The notes beneath the pieces were generated by a model. That model was not told where the DNA came from. It ran no database searches and saw nothing but the letters and a program-made list of their open reading frames with translations. This document shows, in pieces, positions 34,196 to 42,857 of a stretch of DNA of 64,000 nt. The translations under genes were made by a program, and so were the position numbers. Within the stretch, counting starts at the first letter, position 1. Each line of letters opens with the position of its first letter. Source of the DNA: Rhizobium sp. Q54 (lineage in GTDB: Bacteria; Pseudomonadota; Alphaproteobacteria; Micropepsales; Micropepsaceae); contig CAMCWK010000006.1 in assembly GCA_945882615.1 (NCBI GenBank), positions 62,001 to 126,000 of the forward strand. The letters run 5' to 3'.

Positions 34196-34899
34196 GGGGC
34201 CAGCCCGCGCTCGATGCGGATCTTGTCATAAGCATTGTTGATCGCGGCCAGCTTGTCGGTGGCCAGCTTGATGAATTCGGGCGGCACGCCGCGCGCCATC
34301 AGACTGTCGGGATGGTTTTCGCGCACCAGGCGGCGATAGGTCTGTTTCAGCTCGTCTTCATCGGCGGAATAGGAAAGTCCCAGGATGACATAGGGATCGG
34401 TCAGTTCGGGCGCGAAATGGCTGGCGCGGATGCGGCGATATTCGCCCGGCGCGAAGCCGAAAATCTCGGCCACCCGTTCCAGGAACTTCGCCTCGGCCGG
34501 GTGCAGCACGCCGTCGGACTTGGCGATCTCGAACAAGCCGTCCAGCACGTCTTCCAGCACCGCCGGGTTGCCGACGAACAGCCGGGCGATCTGCTGGGCA
34601 TAATGTTCGAAGCCGGCAATGTCCTGGCGGGCCAGGTCGAAGATGCGCTTCACATTGGCGACTTCGGCGGGGGGAACGGAAAAGACCTTGCGGAAAACCT
34701 CAAAGTCCTTGTCGGTGACCACGCCGTCGGCGCGCGCCATCTTGCCCGCCAGCGCCACCATGGCGATAGTGAAGGTGACGCCGGGATCGGTTTCGCGGTC
34801 GAGCAGGAAATGGCCCGCAACCGCGCCGACGATCGCGCCTATCGGGCCGCCGACAAACAGCCCCGCCGCGGCGCCACCAACTTTGCCCCATACCGACAT
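34192..34899 (-). CDS. DjlA-like co-chaperone: TerB plus J domain
   Basis: A 235-aa protein. A glycine-rich hydrophobic start (about 5-33, GGAAAGLFVGGPIGAIVGAVAG) may insert in the membrane. It is followed by a TerB-like helical domain (about 40-155) and a C-terminal J domain (about 168-232) with HPD at 196-198, which stimulates DnaK ATPase. This matches the DjlA layout. The stop overlaps the amidase start by 4 nt, a pairing common in alphaproteobacteria. Confidence 0.9.
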   Translation of the reverse strand: MSVWGKVGGAAAGLFVGGPIGAIVGAVAGHFLLDRETDPGVTFTIAMVALAGKMARADGVVTDKDFEVFRKVFSVPPAEVANVKRIFDLARQDIAGFEHYAQQIARLFVGNPAVLEDVLDGLFEIAKSDGVLHPAEAKFLERVAEIFGFAPGEYRRIRASHFAPELTDPYVILGLSYSADEDELKQTYRRLVRENHPDSLMARGVPPEFIKLATDKLAAINNAYDKIRIERGLAP

Positions 34900-34903
34900 G
34901 GGC

Positions 34904-35542
34904 TCAATCTAACTTGCCCGGGGGTGATTGCGAACCCCAGCGCTTCAGCAGAAACGTCGCGGCGATGCCCGCCGCCAGCATCAGGCAGGCCAAGAGCCAT
35001 TGCTGGCCCTGCAGCAGCGCGACACCCGCGGCCCCGATATCCACCTGCGCCAGGGTCATGGGCAACATGCCGACGAACGACCCGATCAGGTAATTGCGCC
35101 AGCTGAGATTGGTCATGGCCAGCAGCGTGTTGGTGAGGCTGTGCGGCAGCGGCGTCAGGCGCAGGATCGCCACCGTGCGCCAGCCGCCGGTTTCCGCACG
35201 TTCCACCAGGCGCCCGATGCCGGGTGAAGTGTCGAGCATGCCGGTGGCGCCGAACCAGCGCACAAAGGCAAAGCCCGCCGCCGCGCCGGCCAGCGCGCCG
35301 GTGATCGCCCAGACCGTGCCCCAGAAGAATCCGAAAATCAGGCCCGCCGCGATGCCCAGCACGGTACGCGGCACGAACAGCAGGCTGGCGGCCATCTGCA
35401 GGCCGATGAAGATGACCGGCGCAAAGGGATTGGCGGCGATGGCGCCCTTGATCGCCACCGGGTCGATCATGTCGCGATGCATGATGGCGGCGGCAATGCC
35501 CGCCGCCAGCACCAGCAATGCGACAATGCGGAAAATCTTCAC
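34904..35542 (-). CDS. TVP38/TMEM64 (VTT-domain) membrane protein
   Basis: A 212-aa inner-membrane protein starting at a GTG directly after the metH stop codon (TAGGTG). It has an N-terminal helix, re-entrant VTT core with FVPRTVLGIAAGLIFGFFWG (about 57-76), an ILRLTPLPHSLTNTLLAMTNLSWRNYL block (about 126-152) and two C-terminal helices. Family members (DedA superfamily) affect lipid scrambling and envelope stability; the precise substrate is unknown. Its position suggests read-through from metH. Confidence 0.88.
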   Translation of the reverse strand: MKIFRIVALLVLAAGIAAAIMHRDMIDPVAIKGAIAANPFAPVIFIGLQMAASLLFVPRTVLGIAAGLIFGFFWGTVWAITGALAGAAAGFAFVRWFGATGMLDTSPGIGRLVERAETGGWRTVAILRLTPLPHSLTNTLLAMTNLSWRNYLIGSFVGMLPMTLAQVDIGAAGVALLQGQQWLLACLMLAAGIAATFLLKRWGSQSPPGKLD

Positions 35543-38500
35543 CTAGGCAGCATCCACCTTGCGGGGGTTGTAGTTGAGAAGCGGCGCCAGCCAGCGTTCG
35601 GCGGTGGCGACATCCCAGCCCTTGCGGCGGGCATAGTCTTCCACCTGGTCGCGCTCGATCTTGCCAATGCCGAAATAGCGGCTTTCGGGATGGGCGTAAT
35701 AAAAGCCCGACACCGACGAGCCCGGCAGCATCGCATAGCTTTCGGTCAGCTTGATGCCGACCTTGTCCTCGGCGTCCAGCAGCTTGAACAGCGTCGCCTT
35801 CTCGCTGTGCTCGGGCTGGGCGGGATAGCCCGGGGCCGGGCGGATGCCGCGATAGGATTCCTTGATCAGCTCTTCGTTGGTCAGCGTTTCGTCGGCCGCA
35901 TAGCCCCAGTAATTCTGGCGCACCAGCTGGTGCATGCGTTCGGCAAAGGCTTCCGCCAGCCGGTCGGCCAAAGCGCGCAGCAGGATGGCGGAGTAATCAT
36001 CCTTGGCCGCTTCGAACTTCTTGATGTGCTTGTCTTCGCCCAGTCCCGCCGTCACGGCAAAACCGCCGATGTAATCCTCGACACCGATAGGCGCGATGAA
36101 GTCGGACAGCGCCAGGTTGGCGCGGCCCGCCTCGCGCGCCATCTGCTGGCGCAAGGTGTGCAGCGTGGCAATGGGGAATTTGCGCGCCTTGTCGCCGTAG
36201 ATGACGATGTCGTCGACATTGTCCGGCGACTGGTTGGCCGGCCAGAAGCCGATCACGCCGCTGGCCTGCAGCCATTTGCCTTCGATGATCTTGGCCAGCA
36301 TCTTCTGGGCGTCGGCGAACAGCTCGCTCGCGGCCTTGCCGACCTTGTCGTCGGAGAGGATGGCCGGATAGGGCCCGGCCAGTTCCCAGGTCTGGAAGAA
36401 GGGCGTCCAGTCGATGTACTGGGCCAGCTCCGCCAGATCGTAATTGGTGTATTTGCGAACGCCGAAGAAGCTGGGCGCCGGCGGCTTGTAATCGGCAAAA
36501 TCCGGCCTGGCGCGGTTGGCGCGCGCCTGTTCCAGGGTCAGTCGCTTGCCGCTGGACTGCTTGTTGGCATGGGCCGTCGCCATTTTTTCATATTCGGCGC
36601 GGATGTCGGCGGCATAGCCGGCGCCGGTCTCCTTGTGCAGCAGATTGGAGGCCACGCCCACGGCGCGGCTGGCGTCGGTGACATAGACGGTCTGGCCGCG
36701 GCGATAGGAAGGATCGATCTTCACCGCCGTATGGACCTTGGAGGTGGTGGCGCCGCCGATCATCAGCGGGATGTCGAAGCCCTGGCGCTCCATTTCGGAC
36801 GCCACGGTCACCATCTCGTCCAGCGAGGGGGTGATCAGGCCGGACAGGCCGATGATGTTGGCCTTGTGCTCCCTGGCGGCATCCAGAATTTTCTGGGTCG
36901 GCGTCATCACGCCCAGGTCCACCACTTCATAGCCGTTGCACTGCAGGACCACGCCGACAATGTTCTTGCCGATGTCGTGCACGTCGCCCTTGACCGTGGC
37001 CATGATGATCTTGCCTGCCGGTTCCTTCACCTGGCTCTTGTCGGCATCCATGAAGGGCAGCAGATAGGCCACCGCCTTTTTCATCACGCGGGCGGATTTC
37101 ACCACCTGCGGCAGGAACATCTTTCCCGAGCCGAACAGGTCGCCCACCACATTCATGCCCGACATCAGCGGGCCTTCGATGACATCAAGCGGACGGGTCG
37201 CGGCGGCGCGCGCTTCCTCGGTATCCTCGACGATGAAGGCATCGATGCCCTGCACCATGGCGTGGGCAATACGTTCATTCACCGGCAGGCTGCGCCAGGC
37301 GGCGTCTTCCACGGCCGCCGTGGTGCCGTCACCCCTGTACTGCTGCGCCAAATCCAGAAGCCGCTCGGTGGCATCCTCGCGGCGGTTGAACAGCACGTCC
37401 TCGATGCCTTCGCGCAGCGGCGTCGGAATGTCCTGATAGACGGTGAGCTGGCCGGCATTGACGATGCCCATGTCCATGCCCGCCTTGATGGCGTGAAACA
37501 GGAACACCGAATGCATGGCCTCGCGCACCTTCTCATTGCCCCTAAAGGAGAAGGAGAAGTTGGATACGCCGCCCGAGATATGGGCGTGCGGATTCTGGGC
37601 GCGGATGACCTCGGCGGCCTCGATGAAGGCCTTGCCATATTCGTTATGCTCTTCGAGGCCCGTGGCCACCGCGAAGATATTGGGGTCGAAGATGATGTCT
37701 TCGGGCGGAAAGCCGACCTGGTTCACCAGTATGTCATAGGCGCGCTTGCAGATCTCGATCTTGCGTTCCTTGGTATCGGCCTGGCCGACTTCGTCGAACG
37801 CCATCACCACCACGGCGGCGCCGAAGCGGCGCACTTCCTTGGCTTGTTTCAGGAACTGCTCCTCGCCTTCCTTGAGAGAGATCGAATTGACAATCACCTT
37901 GCCCTGGCAGCATTTCAGGCCGGCCTGGATCACGTTCCACTTGGAACTGTCGATCATCAGCGGCACGCGTGAAATGTCCGGCTCGCCCGCCATCATGTTG
38001 ACGAAGCGGGTCATCGCCGCCGCGCCGTCGATCATGCCCTCGTCCATGTTGATGTCGATGACCTGGGCGCCACCGTCGACCTGCTGGCGGGCAACCTCCA
38101 GCGCGGTTTCGTAATCGCCCGCGACGATCAGCTTGCGGAACCTGGCGCTGCCGGTGATGTTGGTGCGCTCGCCGACATTGATGAAGTTCAGGTCGGGCGT
38201 GAGGGTGAACGGCTCCAGCCCCGACAGGCGCATATATTTGGGCTTGTCCGGAATGGCGCGCGGCGTCACGCCCTTGATGGCCTTGCCGAAGGCGGCGATG
38301 TGATCGGGCTTGGTGCCGCAGCAGCCGCCGACAATGTTGACCAGACCCGAGCGGGCGAATTCGCCGATCATCTCGGCCATCTGTTCGGGGGACTCGTCAT
38401 AGCCGCCAAATTCGTTGGGCAGGCCGGCATTGGGATGCGCCGACACCAGCGTGTCGCAGGCGCCCGACAGTTCGGCGATATAGGGGCGCAGTTCCTTGGC

Positions 38501-39256
38501 GCCCAGGGCGCAGTTCAGCCCGATGGCGAAGGGATCGGCATGGCGCACCGAATGCCAGAAGGCGGTCGGCGTCTGCCCTGTCAGCGTGCGGCCCGACAGG
38601 TCGGTGATGGTGCCGGAAATCCACACCGGCAGGCGCAGGCCCATTTCCTCGTACACTTCCTCGATGGCGTAGATCGCCGCCTTGCAGTTCAGCGTATCGA
38701 ATACCGTCTCGATCATGATGACGTCGGCGCCGCCCTTGATCAGGCCGCGGGTGCCGTCGCGATTGGTTTCGCGCAGCTGGTCGAAGGTGATGTTGCGGAA
38801 GGCCGGATCATTCACATCCGGCGAGATGGTGGCGGTGCGGTTGGCCGGTCCCAGCACGCCCGCGACCAGGCGCGGCCGGTCCGAGGTGGAGAACTCGTCG
38901 CACAGCTCGCGCGCCAGCCGCGCGCCAGCCTCGTTCAACTCGCTCACCAGATGGCCCAGGCCGTAATCTTCCTGGCTGGTGAAGTTGGAGTTGAAGGTGT
39001 TGGTCTCGATGAAATCAACGCCGGCGTCCAGATACTGGCGGCCGATATCCTGGATGATTTCCGGCTTGGTCAGGGTCAACAGATCGTTATTGCCCTTCAG
39101 CTCCAACGGATGGTTGTCGAAACGGCTACCGCGGAAATCGCCTTCGCCCAGCTTAAAACCCTGGATCATCACGCCCCAGGAGCCGTCCAGCAGAAGCAGG
39201 CGCTTCTTGGCCTCTTCCTTCATCCAGGCAATGCGGGCTTCGCGTGTAAAGCTCAT
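35543..39256 (-). CDS. metH: Cobalamin-dependent methionine synthase MetH
   Basis: Transfers a methyl group from 5-methyltetrahydrofolate to homocysteine via cobalamin. At 1237 aa it is a complete four-module enzyme in one chain, whereas many alphaproteobacteria split it. An N-terminal homocysteine domain has zinc cysteines in [11 protein letters not shown] and [11 protein letters not shown] (about 245-320), and a pterin-binding domain has [14 protein letters not shown] (about 355-370). The B12 cap and binding domain carry DVHDIGKN with the cobalt-ligating His near 760, and the SAM-dependent reactivation domain ends with [12 protein letters not shown] and [14 protein letters not shown]. It overlaps metF by 4 nt. 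Confidence 0.98.
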   Translation of the reverse strand: MSFTREARIAWMKEEAKKRLLLLDGSWGVMIQGFKLGEGDFRGSRFDNHPLELKGNNDLLTLTKPEIIQDIGRQYLDAGVDFIETNTFNSNFTSQEDYGLGHLVSELNEAGARLARELCDEFSTSDRPRLVAGVLGPANRTATISPDVNDPAFRNITFDQLRETNRDGTRGLIKGGADVIMIETVFDTLNCKAAIYAIEEVYEEMGLRLPVWISGTITDLSGRTLTGQTPTAFWHSVRHADPFAIGLNCALGAKELRPYIAELSGACDTLVSAHPNAGLPNEFGGYDESPEQMAEMIGEFARSGLVNIVGGCCGTKPDHIAAFGKAIKGVTPRAIPDKPKYMRLSGLEPFTLTPDLNFINVGERTNITGSARFRKLIVAGDYETALEVARQQVDGGAQVIDINMDEGMIDGAAAMTRFVNMMAGEPDISRVPLMIDSSKWNVIQAGLKCCQGKVIVNSISLKEGEEQFLKQAKEVRRFGAAVVVMAFDEVGQADTKERKIEICKRAYDILVNQVGFPPEDIIFDPNIFAVATGLEEHNEYGKAFIEAAEVIRAQNPHAHISGGVSNFSFSFRGNEKVREAMHSVFLFHAIKAGMDMGIVNAGQLTVYQDIPTPLREGIEDVLFNRREDATERLLDLAQQYRGDGTTAAVEDAAWRSLPVNERIAHAMVQGIDAFIVEDTEEARAAATRPLDVIEGPLMSGMNVVGDLFGSGKMFLPQVVKSARVMKKAVAYLLPFMDADKSQVKEPAGKIIMATVKGDVHDIGKNIVGVVLQCNGYEVVDLGVMTPTQKILDAAREHKANIIGLSGLITPSLDEMVTVASEMERQGFDIPLMIGGATTSKVHTAVKIDPSYRRGQTVYVTDASRAVGVASNLLHKETGAGYAADIRAEYEKMATAHANKQSSGKRLTLEQARANRARPDFADYKPPAPSFFGVRKYTNYDLAELAQYIDWTPFFQTWELAGPYPAILSDDKVGKAASELFADAQKMLAKIIEGKWLQASGVIGFWPANQSPDNVDDIVIYGDKARKFPIATLHTLRQQMAREAGRANLALSDFIAPIGVEDYIGGFAVTAGLGEDKHIKKFEAAKDDYSAILLRALADRLAEAFAERMHQLVRQNYWGYAADETLTNEELIKESYRGIRPAPGYPAQPEHSEKATLFKLLDAEDKVGIKLTESYAMLPGSSVSGFYYAHPESRYFGIGKIERDQVEDYARRKGWDVATAERWLAPLLNYNPRKVDAA

Positions 39257-40137
39257 GATAGTTCCTTGGGACGTAGGCCGAGAATGCGGCAGGCCGCGTA
39301 GGTCAGGTTGGCCTGGTTGAGGGTGTAGAAGTGAAACTGGCCGAAACCGCGCTTGCGCAACTGGCGCACCTGGTCGGCCAGCACGGCGGCGGCGACGATG
39401 CGGCGGGTCTCCACATCCTCGTCCAGCCCTTCATAGGCCTTCGCCAGCCAGGCGGGGATTGACGCGCCGGCCTTGGCCGCCATGCGCGCAATGCCGTTGA
39501 AATTGGTGGTGGGCATCACGCCCGGCACCACCGGAATGGTAATGCCGGCGGCGGCCGCATCGTCGCGAAAACGCGCCGTCAGGTCATTGTCGAAACAGAA
39601 CTGCCCCAGGGCGCGGCTGGCGCCGGCATCCATCTTGGCCTTGAGCAATTCGATGTCATGGCCGTGGCTGGGCGAGTCCGGATGGCGTTCGGGGTAGAAC
39701 GACACGCTGACTTCGAAATCGGCGATCTTCCTGATGCCCGCGATCAGTTCGGGCGTCGAACGATAACCTTCGGCATGAGGCTGGTACGGCCCCGTCATGT
39801 TCGGCATGTCGCCGCGCAGCGCCACGATGTGCCGGATGCCGGCATCCCAATAGGCGCGCAGGATGTCGTCGGTCTCGCCGCGCGAAGCGCCGACGCAGGT
39901 CAGGTGCGCCGCCGGTTTCAGGGTGGTTTCCTCGACAATGCGTTTGACGGTGGCGTGGGTGCGTTCGCGCGTCGAGCCACCTGCCCCATAGGTCACCGAG
40001 ACAAAGGACGGCTGCAGCGGCTCCAGCCGCCGGATCGCTGTCCACAGATTCGCTTCCGCCTCGTCGGTCTTGGGCGGCGAGAATTCGAACGAGACCTGCA
40101 AGGGGCTCGGATCGGTGATGAGTTTTTCCAGGCTCAT
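39253..40137 (-). CDS. metF: Methylenetetrahydrofolate reductase MetF
   Basis: FAD enzyme supplying 5-methyltetrahydrofolate to MetH. The 294-aa TIM barrel shows [17 protein letters not shown] (about 16-32), [17 protein letters not shown] (about 45-61), [11 protein letters not shown] (about 105-115), [14 protein letters not shown] (about 187-200) and the closing [21 protein letters not shown]. It lies between the regulator-methyltransferase gene and metH, both joined by 4-nt overlaps, so methyl donor synthesis and use are co-expressed. Confidence 0.97.
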   Translation of the reverse strand: MSLEKLITDPSPLQVSFEFSPPKTDEAEANLWTAIRRLEPLQPSFVSVTYGAGGSTRERTHATVKRIVEETTLKPAAHLTCVGASRGETDDILRAYWDAGIRHIVALRGDMPNMTGPYQPHAEGYRSTPELIAGIRKIADFEVSVSFYPERHPDSPSHGHDIELLKAKMDAGASRALGQFCFDNDLTARFRDDAAAAGITIPVVPGVMPTTNFNGIARMAAKAGASIPAWLAKAYEGLDEDVETRRIVAAAVLADQVRQLRKRGFGQFHFYTLNQANLTYAACRILGLRPKELS

Positions 40138-41102
40138 GCGGCTTCTTTTTTGCTTTTGGCCTTCGCGGTGGCGAGCCAGAGTTTGACGGTGAGTTTTTCG
40201 CCTTCGCTTTTGGGCGCGATGGTCTCAATCCCCGCCCCCGAAAGTCCGGCGGCGGCGAACCAGCCTTCCACTTCGCGGTCGGAAAAGCCCAGGCGGCGAT
40301 GGGCATATTCATCGCGCAGGAACTCTTCCTTGTGGGGCGCGAAATCGGCAATCAGGAGCTTGCCGCCCGGCGCCATGACACGGGCGGCTTCCGCCACCGC
40401 CGTACCCGGATCGTCCAGGTAATGCAGCACCTGATGGAACAGCACGACGTCGAAACCTGAACCCGCCGCACCATTGGCAAATGGCAGGCGATAGGTGTCG
40501 CCCAGGCGCACCTGGGCGTTCTGGATGTTTGCGCGCAGCAGCCGGTCACGCGCGATGGCCAGCATGTCGGGACTGACATCGATGCCGATGGCGCGGGCCG
40601 CATGGGGGGCGATCAGTTCCAGCATCCGCCCAGTGCCGGTGCCGGCATCCAGGAAGCTGTCGATCTTACCGGCGGTGAGATGGCGCGCGATGGCGGCCTC
40701 CACATCCTTTTCCGGGGCATGCAGGGCGCGGATGCGCTCCCATTCGGCGGCATTGGATTTGAAATAGGCGGCGGCGGCGGCGGCGCGGCTTTTGCGGATA
40801 TGTTCCAGCCGCGCCTTGTCGGTTTCCTGCATCTGGGAATCGGCCAGTTCTGCGATCACGCGCGACAGTTCGGCCCCCGTGCCCCGGTCGGCGGCGCGGC
40901 AGAACACCCAGCTGCCTTCCTTGAAGCGCTCGACCAGCCCGGCCTCGCCCAGGAGTTTCAAATGCCGGGAGACCCGGGGCTGGGACTGGCCGACAATCTC
41001 GATCAGCTCGCTGACGGTGAGCTCGGCCTGGCGCAGCAGCAGGAGCAGGCGCAACCGGGTGGGGTCGCCCGCGGCACGCAGCATGGAAACCAGCCGGTCC
41101 AA
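40134..41102 (-). CDS. ArsR-family regulator fused to SAM-dependent methyltransferase (SahR-like)
   Basis: A 322-aa protein. An ArsR winged helix (about 1-95: DPTRLRLLLLLRQAELTVSEL, then QPRVSRHLKLLGEAGLV) is followed by a class I methyltransferase domain (about 125-310) with SAM motif FLDAGTGTGRMLELI near 149 and IGIDVSPDMLAIA near 171. Such proteins head metF/metH operons in alphaproteobacteria, and ArsR regulators of this kind are reported to sense S-adenosylhomocysteine. The start is probably the TTG at 41102; an ATG six codons later is possible. A perfect 8-6-8 inverted repeat lies 13 bp upstream. Whether the domain still methylates or only senses is open. Confidence 0.88.
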   Translation of the reverse strand: MDRLVSMLRAAGDPTRLRLLLLLRQAELTVSELIEIVGQSQPRVSRHLKLLGEAGLVERFKEGSWVFCRAADRGTGAELSRVIAELADSQMQETDKARLEHIRKSRAAAAAAYFKSNAAEWERIRALHAPEKDVEAAIARHLTAGKIDSFLDAGTGTGRMLELIAPHAARAIGIDVSPDMLAIARDRLLRANIQNAQVRLGDTYRLPFANGAAGSGFDVVLFHQVLHYLDDPGTAVAEAARVMAPGGKLLIADFAPHKEEFLRDEYAHRRLGFSDREVEGWFAAAGLSGAGIETIAPKSEGEKLTVKLWLATAKAKSKKEAA

Positions 41103-41114
41103 GGTTTTATCTCA

Positions 41115-41136
41115 CATATAAACATATCTTTATATG
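41115..41136. promoter_or_regulatory. 8-6-8 inverted repeat operator of the methionine operon
   Basis: CATATAAA-N6-TTTATATG is a perfect AT-rich inverted repeat standing alone in GC-rich sequence 13 bp before the regulator start. It is the likely binding site of the ArsR-type protein itself. No SAM or SAH riboswitch is visible upstream. Confidence 0.65.
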
Positions 41137-41189
41137 CTCAGGAATGCTGCGGCTGCAAGGGGTCTGGATTTGCGCCAGCAAAACCGGCA

Positions 41190-41212
41190 AAACCCGTGAA
41201 ATTCACGGGTTT
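41190..41212. promoter_or_regulatory. 23-bp perfect palindrome before mlaA
   Basis: AAACCCGTGAA-A-TTCACGGGTTT is a perfect 11-1-11 palindrome ending 11 bp before the mlaA start codon. As DNA it could be an operator; as RNA it is a stable hairpin right before the ribosome-binding site. Confidence 0.5.
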
Positions 41213-41223
41213 CGGATCGAAAA

Positions 41224-41961
41224 ATGCGCCGCGGACTGGTTTTGGGATTATGCGCGGCGGCGCTTTGCCAGTTTCTGGCGGCCTGCGCTTCCACACCCCC
41301 CAGCCCGGATGCCCTGGCCGCCAACGATCCCTTTGAAAAGACCAACCGCAAGGTCATGGCGTTCAACCGCCAGGTGGACAAATACTTCGTCATTCCCACG
41401 GTCGGTCTTTATTTCCTGACGGTGCCGCCGGCGGGGCGGCGCGGGGTGCACAATTTCCTGGGTCACCTGTCGCTGCCCATCATCTTCGTCAATGACGTGC
41501 TGCAGGGCGAAACCGAAAAGGCCGGCCATGCGCTGGGCCGCATCGTGATCAATTCGACCTTTGGTTTGGGCGGTTTCTTCGATCCGGCGGTGACGCTGGG
41601 GATGCCGCCGCACCGCGAAGACATGGGCCAGACCCTGGCGGTGCATGGCGTCAAGGAAGGTCCCTATCTGGTGCTGCCCTTTTTCGGACCCAGCAATCCG
41701 CGCGATGCGTTGGGGCTGGCCACCGACTGGGCCATCGATCCCACCAACCTGATTCCGATGAAGCAGCATGTCTGGTGGGCGGCGGGCAGGGCCTATTTCA
41801 CCATCCTGGACCTGCGTTCCCAGAACTATCAGACCCTGCTGGATATCCAGCGGACCTCGATCGACTATTATTCCTCGCTGCGCAGCTTCTACCGCCAGTA
41901 CCGACAAGAGCAGATTCGCAACGGCCGCAAGCCGGACCCGGCGGAATTGCCCGATTTCTGA
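41224..41961 (+). CDS. mlaA: MlaA (VacJ) outer-membrane lipoprotein
   Basis: Lipoprotein that extracts misplaced phospholipids from the outer leaflet of the outer membrane and passes them to MlaC. The 245 aa start with a lipoprotein signal and lipobox LAAC (Cys21). NDPFEKTNRKVMAFNRQVDKYFV (about 34-56), NSTFGLGGFFDPA (about 114-126), DMGQTLAVHGVKEGPYLVLPFFGPSNPRDA (about 135-164) and a C-terminal DYYSSLRSFYRQYRQEQIRNG are conserved blocks. mlaC follows 111 bp downstream. The MlaFEDB transporter genes are not here. Confidence 0.95.
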   Translation: MRRGLVLGLCAAALCQFLAACASTPPSPDALAANDPFEKTNRKVMAFNRQVDKYFVIPTVGLYFLTVPPAGRRGVHNFLGHLSLPIIFVNDVLQGETEKAGHALGRIVINSTFGLGGFFDPAVTLGMPPHREDMGQTLAVHGVKEGPYLVLPFFGPSNPRDALGLATDWAIDPTNLIPMKQHVWWAAGRAYFTILDLRSQNYQTLLDIQRTSIDYYSSLRSFYRQYRQEQIRNGRKPDPAELPDF

Positions 41962-41976
41962 TGATCCGCCAGCGGG

Positions 41977-42004
41977 TTAAAAGCGTACGAAACCCCTGTA
42001 TAAT
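41977..42004 (+). promoter_or_regulatory. Likely sigma-70 promoter for mlaC
   Basis: TTAAAA and a perfect TATAAT box are 16 bp apart in the mlaA-mlaC gap. This suggests that mlaC has its own promoter besides read-through from mlaA. Confidence 0.5.
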
Positions 42005-42072
42005 AAGTCAATTTCTTGCCTTGAACTTGCCATAGCAACCCAGCAACATCGCCAAAACCCAGAGATCGTCCC

Positions 42073-42735
42073 ATGTCCCTACCTGCTCTTTCCCTGCCTT
42101 TGGCCATGCCGTTGATGCGCCGCGCCGTGCTGGCCTTCGCCATGCTGCTGGCCACGCCGATGCTGGCGACCCTTCCCGCGTCGGCCGCCACGCCCGCGGA
42201 AACTTTCGTCAGCGACAATATCCAAAAAGGGCTTGAGATCCTCCGGGACAAGAAGCTCTCCGCCGCCCAGCGCAGCGACCAGTTCAAGACCCTGCTGCTG
42301 CGGCTGGTGGATACGCGCCGCATCGCGCTCTACACGCTGGGCCAGTATCGCAACACCGCCTCGCCCGCCGACATCGATGCCTTCGCCGCCGCTTTCCAGA
42401 ATTATGCCAGCGCGGCCTACCAGACCTATTTTTCCAAATACACCAACCAGACGCTCAAGGTCACCGGCTCCACCCAGCGCAATCCCACCGACTTCGTCGT
42501 CCATACCCAGCTGATCGATCCGGGCAGCAGCCAGCAGCCGGCAGTGGTGGATTTCCGGGTGCGCACCGATGGCGGCAAACCGGTGCTGGTGGATGTGGCC
42601 TATGAAGGCGTTTGGCTGTCGCTGGCCCAGCGCGACCAGTTCGTCAATTTCCTGGGCCAGAACAACGGCAATGTCCGCACCCTGATCGCGCATCTGAGCG
42701 ACATGGCCGTGAGCCTGGGCAAGCCGACGAACTAG
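42073..42735 (+). CDS. mlaC: MlaC periplasmic phospholipid carrier
   Basis: Periplasmic shuttle carrying phospholipids between MlaA and the inner-membrane MlaFEDB complex. The 220 aa have an extended signal peptide (about 1-39, ...LPASAA), then the MlaC/Ttg2D fold: FKTLLLRLVDTRRIALYTLGQYRN (about 71-94), FAAAFQNYASAAYQTYFSKYTNQTLKV (about 104-130), VDVAYEGVWLSLAQRDQFVNFLGQNNGNVRTLI (about 175-207). A second ATG (MRRAVLAFAM) 14 codons in is a possible start and gives a more usual signal peptide. Confidence 0.93.
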   Translation: MSLPALSLPLAMPLMRRAVLAFAMLLATPMLATLPASAATPAETFVSDNIQKGLEILRDKKLSAAQRSDQFKTLLLRLVDTRRIALYTLGQYRNTASPADIDAFAAAFQNYASAAYQTYFSKYTNQTLKVTGSTQRNPTDFVVHTQLIDPGSSQQPAVVDFRVRTDGGKPVLVDVAYEGVWLSLAQRDQFVNFLGQNNGNVRTLIAHLSDMAVSLGKPTN

Positions 42736-42857
42736 TCTCTTCGTTAACGAAAGGTTGCGCGGCGGCGGGTCCACCCGCCCGTCCCCAGGTTCCTTTAAGC
42801 CGCCTTAACCTGCCCCGCCCGATACTGTCTGCCCAATTCAAAAACAGGGCCGGACAC

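Noticed and set aside
35477-37972. 831-aa plus-strand ORF opposite metH
   Set aside because: Antisense to a fully conserved MetH; composition typical of a shadow frame.
41103-41223. SAM or SAH riboswitch before the methionine operon
   Set aside because: The leader is too short and lacks the conserved helices; a protein operator explains it better.
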